NCBI RefSeq assembly: GCF_028453695.1
Contig: NC_135777.1
Coordinates: forward strand, 8,049,714-8,113,713
DNA: 64,000 nt
From: Augochlora pura
Taxonomy: Eukaryota > Arthropoda > Insecta > Hymenoptera > Halictidae
Direction: 5' to 3'
Shown one piece after another: positions 31,937 through 43,189 of the stretch (its first letter is position 1; the number at the start of each line of letters is the position of its first letter). The position numbers and the translations under genes are program-made. The notes below the pieces were generated by a model, which searched no databases, was not told the DNA's origin, and saw only the letters and a program-made list of their open reading frames with translations.

Positions 31937-32422
31937 ATGGACCGTTTATTTTGAAAGTGGTGTTAGTCCATTTTTTCTTGTTTCGAGAAAATTAAAGGTT
32001 AACATATCTGTTAATTAAAAAATTCAGGCAAATTATATGAAGTTTGACAATGCTTCTACTGTTTTATCAATATGTAATTTGGTTATATAAATTTGTTTTA
32101 GGCGTACTTTACTAAACTGATGTATACTTGCGGGCTGAAAATGGACATACACCACTTTCAAAATTAGACAATTATAAAAATCGTTTAATTTCAATTTTGT
32201 AAAATCAAATATCGCTTAAAATATACTTCATATTAATCCAATTTTGTTTAAAAATAATAACACGACATAAAATAGAAGTAATATTTTTAATTTTAAGAAA
32301 TGGGAATTTTTTAAGAAATTAAACACGGACTACATACAAAATTTACATTAAATTAAGCATGAATTACGTGATACCTCTTTTTTCAAAAATAGACTTACAC
32401 TACTTTCAAAATAAACGGTCCA
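31937..32422. mobile_element. MITE with three copies of its end motif, family U
   Basis: Ends are inverted repeats: GGACCGTTTATTTTGAAAGT then GGTGTTAGTCCATTTTT on the left, and ACACTACTTTCAAAATAAAC then GGTCC on the right, about 40 bp each with AT around the ends. A third copy of the motif, GGACATACACCACTTTCAAA at 32143, lies inside in the orientation of the right end. The AT-rich interior has no transposase. The internal copy suggests two fused elements or a duplicated end. Confidence 0.75.
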
Positions 32423-32780
32423 TATGATACCGGAAATATTTTGATGCAGTACAGTAGCGGCCCTTGGAATTGTATATATGTATACTCAGAGTTTTGGGTC
32501 GCACATTAGGTTCTCATTGGTTCCCGAACGCTTGGATTTCTGTAAGTGTGAACTCTTTGCTCGGGGTTTCTACAAAGCGTTTAATTAATTGATAATATCT
32601 ATAAATCTATTTTTGTATTGCAATTAATATTATTCAACATTTTTTGTAATTTTTTAAAAGTAAAGACTGGGAACACCACCTGATTCTGACTGGTCTTGGT
32701 AGAAATAAATATACTTAAATAGCCGATAAATCTAGTGTTAAATGTATATCGATCGAAAGTAAAAAATCCTTTACGGTACA
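32423..32780. other. Unassigned sequence
   Basis: No gene or repeat is recognised. Confidence 0.4.
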
Positions 32781-33048
32781 TTAACACTTTATTGACCGGT
32801 AACCTATAAATCCGCTTTCTTTACGATCGGTAGCTTGTGAATCGGTTGCCGTGGTAACTAATAATTTATTACCTATTATTGAAATAAATATATCAAATTC
32901 TACTATCCCAACCTTCAATATTATTATATAATATTTTAAATATTATATATCTCTCGCGATTAATAAAATAAATGAAATCAAAATAGAAACGCAAATTTAA
33001 CATTAAGCTAAATGTTTACGGCCGAATGACCCACCGGTAAAATATTAA
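32781..33048 (+). mobile_element. TTAA MITE, family C (copy C3)
   Basis: TTAA at 32781-32784, left end CACTTTATTGACCGGTAACC, right end GAATGACCCACCGGTAAAAT before TTAA at 33045-33048. The landmarks GATCGGTAGCTTGTGAATCG and TCTCGCGATTAATAAAATAA are present. Non-coding. Confidence 0.75.
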
Positions 33049-33059
33049 AATAGAGTATA

Positions 33060-33165
33060 TAATTGTGAAAATATGGAAAACTCTCGATTTAGTATAAAAC
33101 GTTAGCTAGTTAATTGAAAAAAATATGAGAAAGCATCGAATTTTCACGGCACAGTTGTATCCTAG
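33060..33165 (+). repeat. Dispersed repeat Q, fragment
   Basis: CTCGATTTAGTATAAAACGT...GAGAAAGCATCGAATTTTCACG matches 21640-21720 and 42255-42345. Confidence 0.55.
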
Positions 33166-33437
33166 AATTTCGTGATTATGGCATAGACGCAGCTACAGCA
33201 TTTTTTACCTTGCAAGTCAATTAGGACACTGATACAGAATCATGCTGCCGGAGTCGAAATCAGGGACGCGTCGTTGAATACTGTTCCCGCACAATAGCCG
33301 ATGCAGGATCGCGCCAAAGTTACGGCGCGCCGTGAATCGCGTTTACGCAATCGAGGCCGTATTTTTTCTCATGTTAGGCAAGTCCGATTATATCAGGAGC
33401 AATGCGTGCACATTTTGACACGGCCGGGTTGCAAAAT
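33166..33437. other. Unassigned GC-moderate sequence before a gap
   Basis: No recognisable motif. It could be part of the LINE-like element whose tail appears after the gap, but nothing here shows that. Confidence 0.3.
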
Positions 33438-33537
33438 NNNNNNNNNNNNNNNNNNNNNNNNNNNNNNNNNNNNNNNNNNNNNNNNNNNNNNNNNNNNNNN
33501 NNNNNNNNNNNNNNNNNNNNNNNNNNNNNNNNNNNNN
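33438..33537. other. Assembly gap (100 N)
   Basis: Exactly 100 N. Confidence 0.99.
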
Positions 33538-33648
33538 AAAAAAAAATGTAAATAGTTATAGTTTATACAAATAGAAGTAGGAAAATTTGTAAACCGGAAG
33601 CCATCCTAAGCCGCATAGGCAAGGATTATGAATAAATAAAATAAAAAA
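33538..33648 (+). mobile_element. LINE-like 3' tail
   Basis: GGAAGCCATCCTAAGCCGCA then TAGGCAAGGATTATGAATAA runs into AATAAAATAAAAAAAAAAA. A short 3' untranslated region with overlapping AATAAA signals and a terminal A-rich tract is how many insect non-LTR retrotransposons end. No coding part is visible because the gap lies directly upstream. Confidence 0.4.
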
Positions 33649-33649
33649 A

Positions 33650-33778
33650 AAAATATTAATAACAAGGGATTAGAATTTTATTCATAGTTTAAATAACAGA
33701 ATAACATCCATACTTAATAATTTATTAATGCCTATTTTCATTACGGGTCGGATTCGTCAAAGTACGATAAGGGGTTAA
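33650..33778 (-). mobile_element. TTAA MITE, family B fragment (B5)
   Basis: The reversed family B end, CGGATTCGTCAAAGTACGATAAGGGG, before TTAA at 33775-33778. The body to about 33650 matches B3 reversed. It is cut at its other side where the A-rich LINE-like tail ends. Confidence 0.65.
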
Positions 33779-34574
33779 AAACGTTTGACGCATCACTGTT
33801 CATAGAAGACGACGTTTGAACAACTTTTTAAACCGTTTAACTGCTAACTAAAACGAGGAAGTATTGTATGTGGTAAATTAAGGGAATCAGGATGAATTAA
33901 AAAAGAAATAATTGGCGTAGAACAATAGACTTCTTGTTAATTATTTTGTTCATAGTACAAGGTAATCATGTGACATACGGAAACAAACACACAAAATCTT
34001 TCATTTATTAATTCATATAAACTTTAACAACGATATAATTTTTTTTAATTTCACTTCAATTTTGTATAGAAAAATTCAAAGTTTTGCAAAATTTCTTCAA
34101 ATTGCTAGTAGATGCATCGGAAAAGTTATTCGTGTGCTAAGGGTTAACGAAGAAAACTTGCTATATGTTTCTTGCAATTGATGAAGATAATTTTTATTAT
34201 GCATAAAAAAATCCGCAGTCTGGTTATACATTTTATGAATTTATATCACAAGTGAGTAAATAAAATACAAAACAGTAAATTCAAGGGATAAATTCGATGA
34301 TGTCATTGGATTATTTTCAACTTGTTAAAAATGTTAAGGAATAAACATAAAATTGTATTCGCCTCCTTGTTTCGTGCAATTATGTTCGCTGTTTTTTTCG
34401 CGACTCACTCTCTCGCCTCTTGGCCAATTGTTTGTTTTCGAGGGAGAAAACAAAACGGCTTCTATAAATAGAAGAAATGTCTACATATAATTTTATTATT
34501 TATTCGTACTATACAGGGTGTTCCAGAAGTTTCTTTACATTCGGAGAGGAACTGTTACTAGCATGATTTAAAAT
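33779..34574. other. Unassigned sequence with two element ends
   Basis: A reversed family F end (TATTCGTGTGCTAAGGG then TTAA) lies at 34128-34147. At 34515, TACAGGGTGTTCCAGAAG resembles the AGGGTGTTCC end of the DD41D elements but has no partner. Otherwise featureless. Confidence 0.4.
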
Positions 34575-34764
34575 ACCTTTTATTCATCGCGAAAGGTATC
34601 TAATATTTAAAAAATTATGCGATAATACGTGAGTAATAGATAGCAAATTATTGGTTGCTATAGCAACCGATTCGCAGGCTACTTATTAGGGTAATTGGCC
34701 GACATATAGGCTACCGAATATGGTAATTAGTCGATTTATAGGCTACCGGTCGGCAAAGTGTTAA
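34575..34764 (-). mobile_element. TTAA MITE, family C (copy C4)
   Basis: Reversed and truncated. CATCGCGAAAGGTATCTAAT then AGCAACCGATTCGCAGGCTA, ending GGCTACCGGTCGGCAAAGTG before TTAA at 34761-34764. The segment TATAGGCTACCG is repeated within the last 60 bp. Confidence 0.65.
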
Positions 34765-36626
34765 CGAAAGGCCGATAGAAATACGTGTAAAGATATTTTT
34801 TTGACCAAGAAAAGGCGAATTCCCTCTTTCATACCGAATGCATGATACTTGCGTGAGCGGGTGATTTTAACGCTGACCACATTTTCAAAGCATTAAGTTG
34901 CGTCATTCGAATTTTTCTTGACTCAACGATTAGCGATCTTTGCTTATATTCATCTAGATCTTATCAATCGAGACGAGTTTCGACACACCTGGCGATCTAT
35001 CTAAACGAACACGTAACGACTCTGACTTTCAAATAAAGCAGATCCTTTATCTATAGACTACTGTAATTTCATTGGTGCACTATTCGAAAGAAATAAAAGA
35101 GAACTGTCTACAATGGCTGCATATTGCGCGTTAGCATAATCGAAGAACATTTGTTTGAAAAGTGATATTTAAGATGATCGTTAACGGGTTTCTTCTGCTG
35201 ATTTACTTGATCGATGTACAACTGTGTTCGTGTATTTATGCGACACCGGTTAGTCACTAATTTGAATGATGGTACAGGTTTTGTACGCCAAATTCATCCT
35301 CTTGCAAATAATTTTCACCATTTTCCACGTTCAATTCATCTGTTTGCACTCCAAATTAATCGCAAATTATATTCACGGATTAGCAAAATATATATTCAGC
35401 GAAGTCATTTGATTTCAGGAATGCCTAATCGAATTTTCAACTGATAACTTTTGTTATATAATATAAATGGTACTTGTGCTAACTATTGATTACGAAATAG
35501 AGAAGAAATTCTTGTTAACCTTGACGTTATTCACTTCGGAAACGTATGGTTTTATAGAAACTTCGCGCCTGCTTATTGTGAAATACGTAAATTTAGATTG
35601 ATTTTTAATGAACGATTACATCCAAACTTTCGTTTTTATCATTATGTTATCAATTTTGAAAATATTTTTGTTTACTTCTTCCAGTTTATCAAAACTATTA
35701 TTTTTCACGAGTAAAAAATCTGGGTACATCGTTTACATTTTACAAAGATGTAAAGAAGATTTATATAATTTAAGGTTAGTACATAGTATTTCTGTAAGCC
35801 CGGGGAAACACGATTTGAAATAAACTAATTAGTATTATATGTATGTACTTCCAAAGAATAGAAAACAGTATTTATTAGATCGATGCCAGTATTACTTTAT
35901 TATATTTTACTGTTTCATGCAATACAACCAACTAATGAATGAGATAAAAAACACACTTCGAAAAAAGTGAAAATAAAGCAAGATCGTCTCTGATCATAAT
36001 TCATCGACTATAACAGATCGAGGTTTTACTACAGAAATCACGGGCTCTTCAAAAGCAGCTGTGCAAAAAATCAAAAGCTACTAGCTTATATTAGCTTAGA
36101 CTTCATATGTACGAAAAATTTATTTTATTTATCAATAAATGTTCCTCAGAGCTTACAGAGAATACCAGGGGGTAATTACAAATCCGCCGCTATTTTGCGG
36201 GCGTTTAAAGAAGAAAATAAATTTAGTAAAAAAATTTACTAATAGTAGTAGAGATTCAAAATATATAAATATAACATTGGCAAATATATTAAATAAATAA
36301 ATAAATATAAAATCATATAAAACAACATTTTTTAACGATTAATAAATAATTGAACGAATAATCGAACGTGAGGATAAATAACATAGATATAAATAAAATA
36401 GAAAAGCAAGTATTAAAGTATAAATATATTCACGTACCGACTACCCAGTAGTTCATAATAAAAAATCTTTCGAATAAAAATCGGTAACCAGTTTCTAACA
36501 AATTGAAATACTAAGTATTGATAAAAGATTTTTTATTAAAAGAAAATCATTGCTATTTTTGAACACAACTGTATATACTATTTATGTATAAATCGGATTC
36601 ATCTTCGCATTCCCTTTAAAAAATGA
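34765..36626. other. Unassigned AT-rich sequence
   Basis: About 1.9 kb with frames up to 76 codons lacking motifs. At about 36122-36158 the reversed word TTTATTTATCAATAAATGTT then CCTC.GAGCTTAC resembles 27793-27826. No gene is recognised. Confidence 0.35.
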
Positions 36627-36875
36627 TTAATACTTTATCGACCGGTAGCCTATAAATCGGTTATTCCCCCCGATCGGTAGCCTGTGAATCGGTTGTCATA
36701 GTAACCCTTAATTTGTTATCTATTATTGAGATAAATGTGTTAAATTGTACTACAAGCTTCAATATTGTTATATAAATTTTTAAATATTAAATACCTTTCG
36801 CGATTAATAAGATAAATAAAATCAGAATAGAAAAGAAAATTTTTACGACCGGATGACCGGTCGATAAAGTGTTAA
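36627..36875 (+). mobile_element. TTAA MITE, family C (copy C5, best preserved)
   Basis: A 241-bp element with TTAA at 36627-36630 and 36872-36875. Left end TACTTTATCGACCGGTAGCC, right end GACCGGTCGATAAAGTG, a 14-bp inverted repeat with one mismatch. Subterminal CCGATCGGTAGCCTGTGAAT is shared with the other copies. Non-coding. Confidence 0.85.
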
Positions 36876-36924
36876 GATATAAATTATTAGATCGAAAATC
36901 GATTAGTACAGAAGATATGATTTT

Positions 36925-37790
36925 CGTTCCGAACGCCTATAAGATCGAATCACAGCTCGACGCGGGGCACAGAAATCCGTGTTGGTTGATTATACCTGCG
37001 AATCGCCGTTGCAAATTCACAGCATCCTGCTCGCGCGAAGGTGAACAGGTACCAAAGAGACACTGGAACGAACAACCGCCGCGCGCATTGTGTGTTGACC
37101 GCGTACGTTCACTTCGCCGAGACACAACGCTGCCCGGACGATTGGCTTCGACGAAAGAAAAATAAAAAGAAAGAAAGAAGAAGGCGAGAAGTTACGATAT
37201 CGCGTAATAAAAGGATCGTCTTAATGGTCGCTGGCGAGTGTCCAAACAACGGGATTCGAAGCGGCCCGGCGAAAGATTTATGGGAAAGTAAAGCAACGAT
37301 GGAAACCGCGCGCCGACAAGCCGGCTTGTGATCGACGCGCGGCGTAACGTTTTCTGGACGTCACGGGTTTCCTGGGAACGGTGCTCGAGACTTTTCCCAG
37401 GAATACAGCTAAATGATTTTTGATTGTTGGAAATAACGCGGTGCCGGGCGAGGGAAGAGATTCGGTGGCTACGGAGATCGGGAACGGGATGATCGAGCGA
37501 ATTTCTGGACGAGGTTTCGAGCGACGGGCGGCGAGGGACGAGAGACGTGAGACGGGAAAAATGAGTTTCCACGTGTGCGCCACCTTGAAATTCAACGGAC
37601 ACGGCAAGGAGATTGGAAAAAGAAGCAGACAGAGAGGCCGAGCGTGGTCAGAAGCCGGTCGTAAAACCCGTTTTAGCAGTTCGAGGGCCGCGATAGCCCA
37701 GTTTCGTGCACAGAGGGCTTCGATATTGAAATTAGACTACTTCAAATTCGGCTGATCGAGTTGCGTCTCTCGTCGAATCTCAATGTACCG
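36925..37790. other. CpG-rich patch without a recognisable gene
   Basis: About 850 bp with long open frames on both strands (to 136 codons), basic and Arg/Ser-rich as expected from CG-rich codons. No domain is recognised. Confidence 0.35.
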
Positions 37791-38297
37791 GCTGACGCTA
37801 ATTTTTCGAGACACATTTTTTCAATGTAATTCGGAGCAGCTTGAAAATTACACTAAAATTGCAAGAAATCTCTCGCAAAGTCATCATCTAAATTCACCAG
37901 GATATCGAGCGTTTCCTTTAACATGATGCAGCTACCTCCGCGTGTTTACCTGTTACATTATAATTCGATCGCATTACAATTCATCATAATTCGATCATAT
38001 TGCAATTCATATAATTCGAATCTACATTCGATTAAATTACGATGTAATGTGTAATTCCAATTGAAGTACAGTTACAGAGTACTAAGTAACCGAGTTACAT
38101 TAATTACGACGTAACTGAACTGAGATTACGAATTACGAAGCAATTACATTAAAATTACGAATTAAGGAATAATAAATCAACAGTTAATAACGAAAAAATA
38201 CACGGAGCAGACGGAAAAAGAGTATGCAAGAGAAAAATATGAGAATGTAATTCATCAAAGTTGTGGAGTGTAATTTAAAAAAACTGTATTTCAACTA
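37791..38297. repeat. Degenerate ATTAC/ATTCGAT-rich region
   Basis: 37960-38170 is built of loosely repeated AATTACGA, ATTACAATTC and TAATTCGAT words. The same character returns at 39222-39310, so the Tc1 element at 38298 inserted into this repeat. Confidence 0.5.
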
Positions 38298-39220
38298 CAG
38301 TCAGTCCCATAAGTATCCGTACCCTCATTGCTTATAAAAGAAATCTGTTGAAATCAAAGGACACATGTGAAATTTTGCAATAAACTTTTTATTATCTTAT
38401 TTAATATTTTTGGATGCGACGGAGGAGGAAAAGTTTGGAGAAAACCAAATACAGAACTAGAATTAAAAAATGTACAACCAACAGTAAAGCACGGCGGAGA
38501 CTCCGTGATGGCGGCATCCGGAGTGGCCCAACTTGTTCTTGTCAATGGAATTTTGGATAAGATAAAGTATAAAAATATACTCGAAGAAATTCTGCATTCA
38601 AGTGCGATTAAGCTTGGTCTGGAAGATGACTACTATTTTCAAGACGACAACGACCCCAAGCATACTGCTCAGATAGTTCGTGAGTGGATACTTTACCACG
38701 TTCCCCATTTTTTACATACACCTCCTCAGAGTCCAGATACAAATCCTATAGAAATTTCATGGGCGAAAATAGATAAAAGACTACACGAGCATGAAATTTT
38801 CAATAAACAAATGCTAAAAAACAAAATTTTGGACGTTTGGAATAGTATTGAACCAAATATCACAATAAAACTGGTAGAAAGTATGCCAAATCGATTAAAC
38901 GATATAATAAGGCATAAAGGTGGACAGACTAAATACTAGAAATTTAATATAAATTAAAAAAGCTACTCAAATATGCGATTTTTTGACAAAATCTACACTG
39001 ATACGAATACTTTTGTGAACTGTTATTACGTACTACGAGGAGTAAAATCAATATATTTTTGTTATTAGTTCATCAATTTTGTTATAACTTGGTGTACATA
39101 AATTTTATACATCTATTCATTCATAATAAAAAGTTTAATGCAAAATCTTACATGCGTCCCTTGATTTCAATGACTTTCTGTTATAAGCAATGAGGATACG
39201 AATACTTATGGGACTGACTG
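38298..39220 (+). mobile_element. Tc1-like element, 5' half deleted
   Basis: A 923-bp element with TA on both sides (38296-38297 and 39221-39222). The terminal inverted repeats are about 100 bp, beginning CAGTCAGTCCCATAAGTATC on the left and, reversed, CAGTCAGTCCCATAAGTATT on the right. They stay about 85-90 percent identical through the CTCATTGCTTATAA block into an AAACTTTTTATTAT block. The left repeat runs directly into the middle of the transposase, so the DNA-binding half of the gene was deleted. The matched ends and TA duplication are in good condition. Confidence 0.92.
38367..38939 (+). pseudogene. Tc1-like (DD34E) transposase, C-terminal 190-aa open frame
   Basis: An uninterrupted frame. 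The first ~11 residues (MKFCNKLFIIL) come from the terminal repeat. FNIFGCDGGGKVWRKPNTEL then corresponds to the segment just after the first catalytic aspartate in Tc1 transposases. The second aspartate lies at about residue 94 (QDDNDPKH) and the glutamate at 129 (PPQSPDTNPIE), 34 residues apart as in DD34E enzymes. The ending NRLNDIIRHKGGQTKY is a normal Tc1 C-terminus. The helix-turn-helix domain and first aspartate are missing, so it should be inactive. No stop or frameshift has accumulated in the remaining 180 codons. Confidence 0.85.
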
Positions 39221-40895
39221 TATATCATAATCAATTACATTGTATATCAATTATATCGTAATCAATTACATTCCCAATTGTAATGATTAGCAATTGAATC
39301 AATTAAAACGCAATCGAATAACAATTGGAAACCATAGAACTTTAACTCGAAACATTTATTTCTATAATGGGGAATCTTGAAGTCATTGATATATGACAAT
39401 TCAGTCTATTTATAATACTGATAAGATTGAATTTATTTGAAACATCGTAAGATTCGCATTATAACACAGATTTTTCACTCCAAATGAATCCTTCTGTATG
39501 TCATATTCACCTTTTCGCATTCAAAATTAACCATTTTACATATTGAATTCTTTTTTTAGAATAATATATAATCGAATTCATATCGATCATTTTATAAATA
39601 ATTATTGAAGATTAATAGAGATTGAATGTTTTTAATGAAATTCAAAGATCAATCTGTAAGTTCGTATTAACAAACACGCGAAAGGCTGAATTTAATTTGA
39701 GTATACATATAAACATTTAACTTTTGTGTAACCAATTTAGTAGTTTAAACTGTGCTAATCGCCTTTTTAAGTCATTTAATTTGTCATTACTTTTGAAGCT
39801 GTAGCGACACACGGTCGTCGATCGTAATAACCAATCGAGCTGACCGCTTGCAGATTCCAAGAGTCTGGCTAAAAAAACATTCCTTGACGTTTGCAAGGAC
39901 GGAAATTACATTATTCCTCTATTTATTTATTACTTTCACGCAATAAAAAAAAATAATAAATAATAAATAGTAAATAATGGATTGATTCATTGTTATAACT
40001 ATTAACACAGTTTTGTAGAGCAGAAACGGCTCTATCGAATGAATATTATACACTTTGTCGAACAGCAACAAATCGTTGTAAAATAAAAGAAAATATAAAA
40101 ACGCTACGAACTTACTCCCCAACCCAATACTTGACAGAGAACTCATCGAAATTGGAGTCTAAGAGCAGGTGTAAATAATTTATAAGCTCGCGATGTGATT
40201 TTAGTTTTCAAAAATAACTTTCCTATCCGAATGTTGGAAATCGTTCAAACGGTTCTATGCAGCAGCAGCAGTTTCGAGACTCGATTGCAACGATCTGTTA
40301 AATAGCCAAAGATTATGAACGATCATTTGCCAAGAAGCCTTAAACATCTGTTTCAGAGTGCGGATGATCTGCATGGATATCGACGTCCTCTTTAACATTA
40401 TCTGTTAAACTGACCTTACGAAACCCCGGAAAAGCAGCGGTCGCGTGGGTGAAGATAATTAACCGCGATAGTTTAGTCCAGCGAACGGTAGGGGGATCTA
40501 TAACCGTATCAACGTGTTTTAGATCTGGTTGAACTTGATAATGGCTACTGCTCTGTTACAGAAATCGTTCGTGAACCAGAGCCGAGTAATATTTATAACA
40601 TTTGTAATAGTATTTCAAATAATACATTTTTCACTGTTCAAATAAAATGGTACTTCAAGCAAGACATCAAATTCCAGCAAATACAATACTTTATTTCGAT
40701 AATCCACAGCTGAAGCATTTTAATCATGTGAAACGTAAAATACAATAATTTATTTTGCTATCTCGTGCTAAATCGTAAAAATAAATATTTTGTTTCGATA
40801 CGAATAAACTTGAAGGTTACATTCTTTCCTTACTAATTTTAGTAGTTTTAAGTAAATATATGGACATTATTAAATATTTTTAGTTTTTCTACCTT
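39221..40895. other. Unassigned sequence
   Basis: Starts with the ATTAC-rich repeat (to about 39310), then ordinary AT-rich DNA. 40240-40560 is slightly richer in GC and contains GCAGCAGCAGC near 40259. No gene is recognised. Confidence 0.4.
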
Positions 40896-41146
40896 TTAAT
40901 CCTTTCCACTCGAAGCCATTTCAACTGCCAATCTAAAATCATTTTTTTTTGGTTTCTAGTATTTTTATTTTATATAACAAAATTCTTTCCATGTATATGA
41001 AATTGAGTCTCGTCAATCATAATACGGTTACACTGTCAACAATTTTTTCAATCCAAGCTTCGGCGACATCTATAAAAATAATTTTGGAACGTGTTACAAC
41101 AATTCTGATGGTGTCTAAGAATCGCCACTCGAGTGCAAAGGATTAA
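40896..41146 (-). mobile_element. TTAA MITE, family A (copy A4)
   Basis: A reversed copy with TTAA at 40896-40899 and 41143-41146. Ends TCCTTTCCACTCGAAGCCAT and CGCCACTCGAGTGCAAAGGA. Internal ATGTATATGAAATTGAGTCT matches copies at 56483 and 60569. Non-coding. Confidence 0.85.
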
Positions 41147-42094
41147 TATTAGATGTATTCGTATTTGGCATAAATGCGTAAAATCCTGGTCAGAATTATG
41201 CAGACGAATTTGCGACTGCAGTTTAAGATCACATAAACTATGATCCACAAAGCGTCGTGACAATATATTATTTGATTCGATAATAAAAAGAATTGCCAAA
41301 GAACCAAGATATAATTTAAATATGCGAACAGTTTCGATTGTTTCGTGTCCCATTCGCATTTCGTATAGAGACCCACGGCGACTGACTATGCATAAACATT
41401 TCGAACTAACGTCTGTCTAGAAATGCGTGGAGAAACATCTACGCTTCTAAATGGAATATGATATTTACAGAATCACGTCAACATTTATTCTACTGAAAGC
41501 CTTCGTGATTCGAACTAGAGGCACAATTTATTTCCGGACAGCCCAATACAAATATTCACGTCACCGCCAACCATATTTAACCGGAGCGATGTGCAAATCC
41601 AACACAGTTTGTAAACGTTCCCAATGAAAGTAATGCAATTCGCGCAAATACGAAAGGGAAACATTGCATTACGATGTCGATTTATTGTTGATCTAATTTA
41701 TGCTCGACACGAAAACGTTTTTTCGACTCGACAAATGGAAAATCAGCATCGCTAAATATCCTGCGCGACGACTTCTACTACATAACGTACGATTTTGTTC
41801 AATATATCAATTATTCAATTTATAAATGTACAACACAAATTTCAATTAGCTCTTTTTTAGTAAAAACAGTTTCAGCCTTTTTCAAAAGCGATTATGGGTA
41901 AGAGTATACAGTACTACTAATTTTAACTTCTTTTTCTAAACAATTTTTAAAGATCGTTAAAGTATTTATAAATAAATTTTCTCAATTTTATCTGAAAAGG
42001 TGTAATACTTTCTTTGTAAAAAATTCAATGATCAAGTTGAAAAACACATTTTGTTAATTATATGTTACTTTGTTCAGTTATTCTTTTTGTTATC
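41147..42094. other. Unassigned sequence
   Basis: Frames up to 103 codons on the minus strand overlap the MITE edge and lack motifs. Nothing is recognised. Confidence 0.4.
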
Positions 42095-42345
42095 CCGACA
42101 GCTTTGGCAATTATTTGCATTTAAACGCAAAAATGTCAAAGTGTTGGTCGAAATAGGTATATACAAAATCTTGTTAGAAATAATGTTAAATAAATATACA
42201 TTAAGAAGAAAAAATCATTTACTTAAAAAGACCTTAAAAATCATTAAAAGTATATAAATGTTAAAATACAACAAACTTTCGATTTAGTATAAAGCGTTGC
42301 TTACACAATTTAAAAACTATAAAAAAGCATAAAATTTTCACGTAC
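42095..42345 (+). repeat. Dispersed repeat Q (long copy)
   Basis: The block ATTTGCATTTAAACGCAAA...ATATACAAAATC, followed by a TTTCGATTTAGTATAAAGCG...AAATTTTCACG block, aligns in order with 58850-59095. Its second half also matches 21640-21720 and 33060-33165. No terminal repeats or coding are seen. Confidence 0.6.
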
Positions 42346-42466
42346 TCAGACGATTTATAAAGATAAGTTTAAAAGACCTTTTTCAAGTTTTTTTATTACT
42401 AGTTTTATACCTCCACTGTTTAACAATTTCAAGAAGTTTGTATAACAAATATTACTGAAGAAAGGA

Positions 42467-42566
42467 NNNNNNNNNNNNNNNNNNNNNNNNNNNNNNNNNN
42501 NNNNNNNNNNNNNNNNNNNNNNNNNNNNNNNNNNNNNNNNNNNNNNNNNNNNNNNNNNNNNNNNNN
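42467..42566. other. Assembly gap (100 N)
   Basis: Exactly 100 N. Confidence 0.99.
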
Positions 42567-42586
42567 CCTAGAGTGCAAAGGGTTAA
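42567..42586. repeat. Family A MITE end at gap edge
   Basis: CCTAGAGTGCAAAGGG followed by TTAA at 42583-42586. The rest of the MITE presumably lies in the gap. Confidence 0.6.
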
Positions 42587-42810
42587 GTTCAATATATTCA
42601 GATTTGTAACTTGATCTGTATAAACTAATAAAACGTATTCTTTACAAATTAAAGCTTAAATTTCATTGATGAAAACCGAATATTTGCGATAGTAGTAATA
42701 CATCGTGATAAATATTTAACCAAAGAAGAGAAATGTAAAATTTTAGCGTACCGAGAGGAGAAAGTTGGTAGAAAAGAGAAGTTAATAGAAAAAAGGGACG
42801 ATCGCATAAA
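42585..42810 (+). repeat. Dispersed repeat T (uninterrupted copy)
   Basis: AAGTTCAATATATTCAGATT... to GCGATAGTAGTAATA matches 6884-7002. After about 42 bp it continues with the block ending GACGATCGCATAAAG, which matches 7798-7863. A TTAA at 42716-42719 sits where MITE D2 lies in the other copy. Confidence 0.6.
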
Positions 42811-42960
42811 GTCATTTTGAATTTCTTAAGTGACCCAGCTAATTATAATGAAAATAAAAAAGGTGAACCAAACAAAAATTGAGCCCCCGCACCGAACGGA
42901 TAATTACAAACACAACCAGTAATTCGTTAATAAGCTGCAATAAAATTAGAAATGTTTTAA

Positions 42961-43189
42961 TGACGTCTCCGAGGCGAAGCTAAAATTGCTACACTATTGC
43001 CGAAAGAATTTTCATATTACTAAATTTCTCTGTAGTCGACAAATTGTTAAATAATACAAGTATTTTATAAGCATACACGTTCAATATCACATATTCTAAA
43101 TAAAAATAAACTAATCAAAATAAAATCAAATACGTTGAAACAAACGTTTTTATTTTAAAGTTAGAACAGTCTTGAGTGCAAAGGGTTAA
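42961..43189 (+). mobile_element. TTAA MITE, family A (copy A5), left-truncated
   Basis: Starts inside the subterminal region (GACGTCTCCGAGGCGAAGC) and ends CTTGAGTGCAAAGGG before TTAA at 43186-43189. The outermost left end is missing. Confidence 0.65.

Noticed and set aside
36937..37755. Several 100-136 aa frames on both strands
   Set aside because: Mutually overlapping in a CpG-rich patch, with basic composition and no motif or splice context.
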